A stretch of DNA of 64,000 bases, from assembly GCA_033063855.1 (NCBI GenBank), contig CP093831.1:21266001-21330000 (forward strand), in the 5' to 3' direction. Positions within the stretch are counted from its first letter, which is position 1. Every line of letters begins with the position of its first letter. This stretch comes from Smittia aterrima. Taxonomy: Eukaryota > Arthropoda > Insecta > Diptera > Chironomidae. The position numbers and the translations under genes were made by a program. Below are positions 59,318 through 64,000 of the stretch, piece by piece. Below the pieces are notes generated by a model that was given only the letters and a program-made list of their open reading frames with translations, searched no databases and was not told the origin of the DNA.

Positions 59318-60028
59318 ATGTCTGAAACTACACCAGTTGTTGCATCGCCAGTTGCTGAGAAGCCGGCATCACCACCGAAGAAGGCAGCAAAGTCTGCAGC
59401 TGCTGCCAACCCCAAGAAGCCAAAGGCAGCCAAAACTCATCCGCCAGTCAGTGACATGGTCGTGAATGCCGTCAAAACTTTGAAAGAACGCGGTGGCTCA
59501 TCTCTCCAAGCAATCAAGAAGTTCTTGGCTGCCCAATACAAGGTTGACGTCGAGAAGTTGGCTCCATTCATCAAGAAATATTTGAAATCTGCCGTCGAGA
59601 AGTTGTGCTAGCTTCAATTGCTCCAAACTAAAGGCAAAGGAGCCTCGGGTTCATTCAAGTTGCCCGCTGCAAGCAAGAAGGAAGCTGCACCAAAGAAGGC
59701 CGTCAAACCAGCAAGCGCCAAGCCAAAGAAGGCAGCTGGAGAGAAGAAACCTGCAGCCAAGAAATCAGTTGCAAAGAAACCAAAGGCAGCTGGCAGCCCA
59801 ACAAAGATCAAGAAGCCCGTAGCCAAGACAGCTAAGAAACCAGCAGTCGCCAAGCCCGCAAAGAAGGCACCAGCAAAGCCAAAGGCAGCCGCTTCAGCTA
59901 AGCCAAAGGTTGTCGCTAAACCAAAGAAAGCAGCAGCTCCTAAAAAAGCTTCTCCAGCAAAGAAAGCAGCGGCACCGAAGAAGGCTCCCGCAGCAAAGAA
60001 ACCAGTTGCTGCCAAGAAAGCAAAATAA
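59318..60028 (+). pseudogene. H1: H1 interrupted by an in-frame stop, unit 6
   Basis: Otherwise intact H1, but within the globular domain the codons for GAA AAG GGT CAA read GAG AAG TTG TGC TAG CTT CAA: GGT is replaced by four codons including TAG at 59609-59611, a net gain of nine bases. Translation would end after 97 residues. One further change is K31N in the N-terminal tail (AAANPKKPK). All sequence after the insertion is in frame and canonical, and the stem-loop at 60091-60106 is intact. Confidence 0.9.
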
Positions 60029-60090
60029 ACTAATTAATTTTATGCTTGTCGCCGTAACAAAATCTGACATGTTCAGATGCCCATTGAAAT

Positions 60091-60106
60091 AGTCCTTTTC
60101 AGGACT
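60091..60106 (+). terminator. Histone stem-loop, H1 unit 6
   Basis: AGTCCT-TTTC-AGGACT. Confidence 0.9.
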
Positions 60107-60686
60107 AACAAAAAAATTGAAAAAGAAAGAAAAGTTAATTAAACTAACTTGAAAAAACGAGCAATGAAACTGGGAGCTGTGAATAAAATAAATAGTCTTT
60201 AGGCATTTTTATACTGATTTTGAACTGACAAACTTTTTATTTATTTTTGTACTTTAATTAACTTTTATAGGAAAATGTACTTTAATTAACTTTTTTTCGC
60301 GTAAAAATTCTGCGATCGCTTTAAGAACGTTGAAGCTACTGCGTCAGAAAAACTAAATGAAACAAATTTCTTCGAAAACGTAGTATAATTAACTTTAGAA
60401 AAATGTACGTTAACTAACTTTTTCTTTAAATCTACTATAACTAATTTTTTTTTTCTTAAATATTTTGCGTATTGGATGAGAACGAATCATCGTTGACGAA
60501 AATAAAACAAATTTATGAAAAATGTACTCTAATTAACTTTTTATAAAATCTACTATAATTAACTTTATTTTTCAAAATGTTTGACAGCCGTTTCATCTGA
60601 AATTACATGATTAAACAATAAAATTCATTTTATTTCTTGAGATCATAAGTTAACTTAATTAATTTCTTTTCTTTGTAATTTTTTGT

Positions 60687-60702
60687 GGTCTTGAAAAAGA
60701 CC
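60687..60702 (-). terminator. Histone stem-loop, H3 unit 7
   Basis: On the minus strand GGTCTT-TTTC-AAGACC. Confidence 0.9.
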
Positions 60703-60731
60703 GTTTTGTATATTGACGAATGGAGATTAAT

Positions 60732-62026
<1,295 letters not shown>

Positions 62027-62073
62027 GCTAACTAACATCAAATTATCAGCTGCCTACAAAACAACATTAAAAC

Positions 62074-62089
62074 GGTCTTTTTCAAGACC
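62074..62089 (+). terminator. Histone stem-loop, H4 unit 7
   Basis: GGTCTT-TTTC-AAGACC. Confidence 0.9.
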
Positions 62090-62619
62090 AACAAATAAAT
62101 TTAAAGAAAAGAAATCAATTTGCTTCGACCAAAATTCATTTTACGAGAATAAAAATATAGTTTAATTAAATAAAAATATTGAAATCATTACATTAGGAGC
62201 CCTGAAAAGTATTTTTATTGAAATATTTGATGCCCAATGAGAGTTTTTATTTAATTGTTGAGAATAAAGAATCACGAGAATGAAAATTGTAGTTTAACTA
62301 AATATAAAAGTCGCCCATAGAATTTTATTTAATTAAATTATTTGCCCCATGTACCCAGATAATTTTCAATTCATTCAAAGGAGAAATTCTCAGACGGAAG
62401 AAACCAAATAAATTAATTATACTTTTTATTTCTGAATCGATTCACAGCGAAAATCTTTGAAACCTACAAAGCAAACTCACATTTCGGTTGCCGTCAAAGG
62501 CTTTTATTTTATTCGATTTCATGGGAGAAGTTTAAATAAATTTAATTATAGGGAACTTTGGCAACAAGAAGTAAAATATATTAAGTTAATTATATTCTTT
62601 TTCTTTTAAATATTTTTGT

Positions 62620-62635
62620 CGTCCTAAAAAGGACG
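62620..62635 (-). terminator. Histone stem-loop, H2A unit 7
   Basis: On the minus strand CGTCCT-TTTT-AGGACG. Confidence 0.9.
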
Positions 62636-62662
62636 GTTTTAAATTGGATGCGGTGAAGAGAT

Positions 62663-63037
62663 TTAAGCTTTCTTTTCGGTCTTCTTTGGCAACAAGACGG
62701 CTTGGATGTTGGGCAAGACACCACCTTGTGCGATTGTGACTCCCGAAAGGAGTTTGTTCAATTCCTCGTCGTTACGGATGGCCAATTGCAAATGACGTGG
62801 GATGATTCTGGTCTTCTTGTTGTCACGGGCAGCGTTGCCAGCCAACTCAAGAACTTCAGCGGCCAAGTATTCCATGACGGCAGCCAAGTAAACTGGAGCT
62901 CCGGCACCAACACGTTCTGCGTAGTTTCCTTTGCGCAACAAACGATGAATACGACCAACTGGGAACTGAAGTCCAGCACGGTTTGATCGGGACTTTGCCT
63001 TTGACTTAACTTTTCCTCCTTTGCCGCGGCCTGACAT
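62663..63037 (-). CDS. H2A: Histone H2A, unit 7
   Basis: Complete 124 residues, same protein as other copies, with two silent changes (AACAAGACGG, ACACCACC) not seen in units 1-3. TATA element at 63131-63138. Confidence 0.97.
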   Translation of the reverse strand: MSGRGKGGKVKSKAKSRSNRAGLQFPVGRIHRLLRKGNYAERVGAGAPVYLAAVMEYLAAEVLELAGNAARDNKKTRIIPRHLQLAIRNDEELNKLLSGVTIAQGGVLPNIQAVLLPKKTEKKA

Positions 63038-63268
63038 GTTGAATTATTTTCTTTTTACTTTGAGAGAGAAACGATGTGAAGCGATCGAAAATTCGATTTA
63101 TACTGAAGCGTTTGTACGAGCGTGCACAAATATTTATACAAAAGTACGAATAAGAGAAAACCAGAGAGGCGTGGCTTAGAGCGGAGAGGAAAAAATTGTG
63201 TATAAGTATTGTTGCGTTTTGTGTGAGAGCTTCAGTATCGTCTTGAATTTTCAACGAAACACATCGAA
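63038..63268. promoter_or_regulatory. Divergent H2A/H2B promoter, unit 7
   Basis: 231 bases; TATA elements at 63131-63138 (H2A) and 63201-63208 (H2B). Confidence 0.9.
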
Positions 63269-63643
63269 ATGGCACCGCCGAAAACTAGTGGAAAAGCTGC
63301 AAAGAAAGCCGGAAAGGCACAAAAGAACATCTCAAAGGATGGCAAGAAGCATAAGCGCAAGCGAAAGGAATCTTATGCCATCTACATCTTCAAAGTTCTG
63401 AAGCAAGTTCACCCCGACACCGGAATCTCATCAAAAGCAATGAGCATCATGAACAGCTTCGTCAACGACATCTTCGAACGCATTGCCGCTGAAGCCTCTC
63501 GTTTGGCTCACTACAACAAACGTTCAACCATCACGAGTCGCGAGATTCAAACAGCCGTTCGTCTCTTGTTGCCCGGTGAATTGGCCAAGCACGCTGTCAG
63601 TGAAGGAACCAAAGCCGTCACAAAATATACATCGTCGAAGTAA
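63269..63643 (+). CDS. H2B: Histone H2B, unit 7
   Basis: Complete 124 codons, same protein as units 1 and 2. Confidence 0.97.
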   Translation: MAPPKTSGKAAKKAGKAQKNISKDGKKHKRKRKESYAIYIFKVLKQVHPDTGISSKAMSIMNSFVNDIFERIAAEASRLAHYNKRSTITSREIQTAVRLLLPGELAKHAVSEGTKAVTKYTSSK

Positions 63644-64000
63644 ATTGCTTAATCCGACCACAACTAAAACCGTCCTTTTTAGGACGACAAAAACATTTGA
63701 AAGAAAAAGAAATAATTAACTTGCAATCATATCGACTGAAAAATCATTCTCTTAACATGAACAAATAAAATAAATTTTCTTATATTACAGGAATCGTTTA
63801 AATAAAAATTGTGCTTTAATTAATGAAGATTACGTCTCGATTTGAATTCAAATTATTTTGAATCAAGTGCCCTAACAAATTTATGTTTGTCTCGCTTTCC
63901 TAATTTTTGAGTAAATCTACTTGAATTAAACAATTTTTTGACGCTCAAAGATAGAACCTTCTGTCTCGCAAAGGAATTTTGTTTTGACTAGATGAAATTA
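63644..64000. other. H2B-H1 spacer, unit 7, cut by the window end
   Basis: First part of the spacer with the unit 6-type variant (TTAATGAAGATTACGTC, CCCTAACAAATT). The H1 gene of this unit should lie about 870 bases beyond the window. Confidence 0.85.
63671..63686 (+). terminator. Histone stem-loop, H2B unit 7
   Basis: CGTCCT-TTTT-AGGACG. Confidence 0.9.

Larger units (their letters stand above)
60029..60731. other. H1-H3 spacer, unit 6/7
   Basis: 703 bases, clean, same TTAATTAA repeats as unit 2. Confidence 0.85.
62027..62662. other. H4-H2A spacer, unit 7
   Basis: 636 bases, no gene. Shares details (TTAGGAGCCC, TGGGAGAAGTTTAAATAAAT, TTAATTATATTC) with unit 6 rather than unit 2, so units 6 and 7 are the closest relatives. 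Confidence 0.85.

Overview
The window is AT-rich eukaryotic, almost certainly insect, DNA. It holds a tandem array of the five replication-dependent histone genes with metazoan-type 3' stem-loops, an intron-containing secreted JHBP/takeout-like gene, and fragments resembling Megator/TPR and Grip84/GCP2. The H1 globular domain (THPPVSDMVVNAVKTLKERGG...) looks to me like that of chironomid midges. A dipteran of that kind is my best inference, not a proven identification.

Layout. (1) 1-20.9 kb is gene-poor flank: a large first coding exon of an unidentified disordered protein on the minus strand (3943-6201), a two-exon JHBP/takeout-like gene (14258-15126), and a weak candidate exon pair (16094-16735). 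(2) 20.9-24.1 kb is a junk-rich border: a minisatellite, GC-rich tandem repeats, a broken C2H2 zinc-finger gene, a 24-bp inverted repeat, a stray piece of histone spacer, and a broken Megator/TPR piece. (3) 24.1-27.7 kb is a rearranged array edge: an intact H2A, a duplicated H2A/H2B promoter, then an intact 251-codon frame that joins the H2B N-terminal tail to two tandem H1 winged-helix domains. A broken Grip84 (gamma-tubulin complex) copy follows. (4) 27.7-41.2 kb holds regular units, H3(-) H4(+) H2A(-) H2B(+) H1(+), about 5.56-5.62 kb each. The first H3 is an edge variant with a 10-residue tail insertion and no TATA box or stem-loop. (5) 41.4-60 kb holds units that degrade gradually, reach a maximum near 46-49 kb where H2A/H3, H1/H2A and H1/H2B sequence is interleaved in short pieces, and then recover. 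This may be a real recombination zone, but it looks at least as much like a bad long-read consensus across a repeat. (6) 60.7-64.0 kb is again a clean unit (H3, H4, H2A, H2B); the window ends in the H2B-H1 spacer.

How it works together. H3/H4 and H2A/H2B are divergent pairs with a TATA box facing each gene, so each pair is made from one short intergenic region. H1 follows H2B on the same strand after a 1.23-kb spacer and has no obvious TATA box. Each intact canonical gene ends in a 6-bp stem, 4-base loop of the SLBP/U7 type instead of relying on a poly(A) signal. The stem sequence is shared within each divergent pair: GGTCTT for H3 and H4, CGTCCT for H2A and H2B, AGTCCT for H1. The most notable object is the H2B-tail/double-H1 chimera at 25293-26048, which has a histone promoter but has lost the histone stem-loop.
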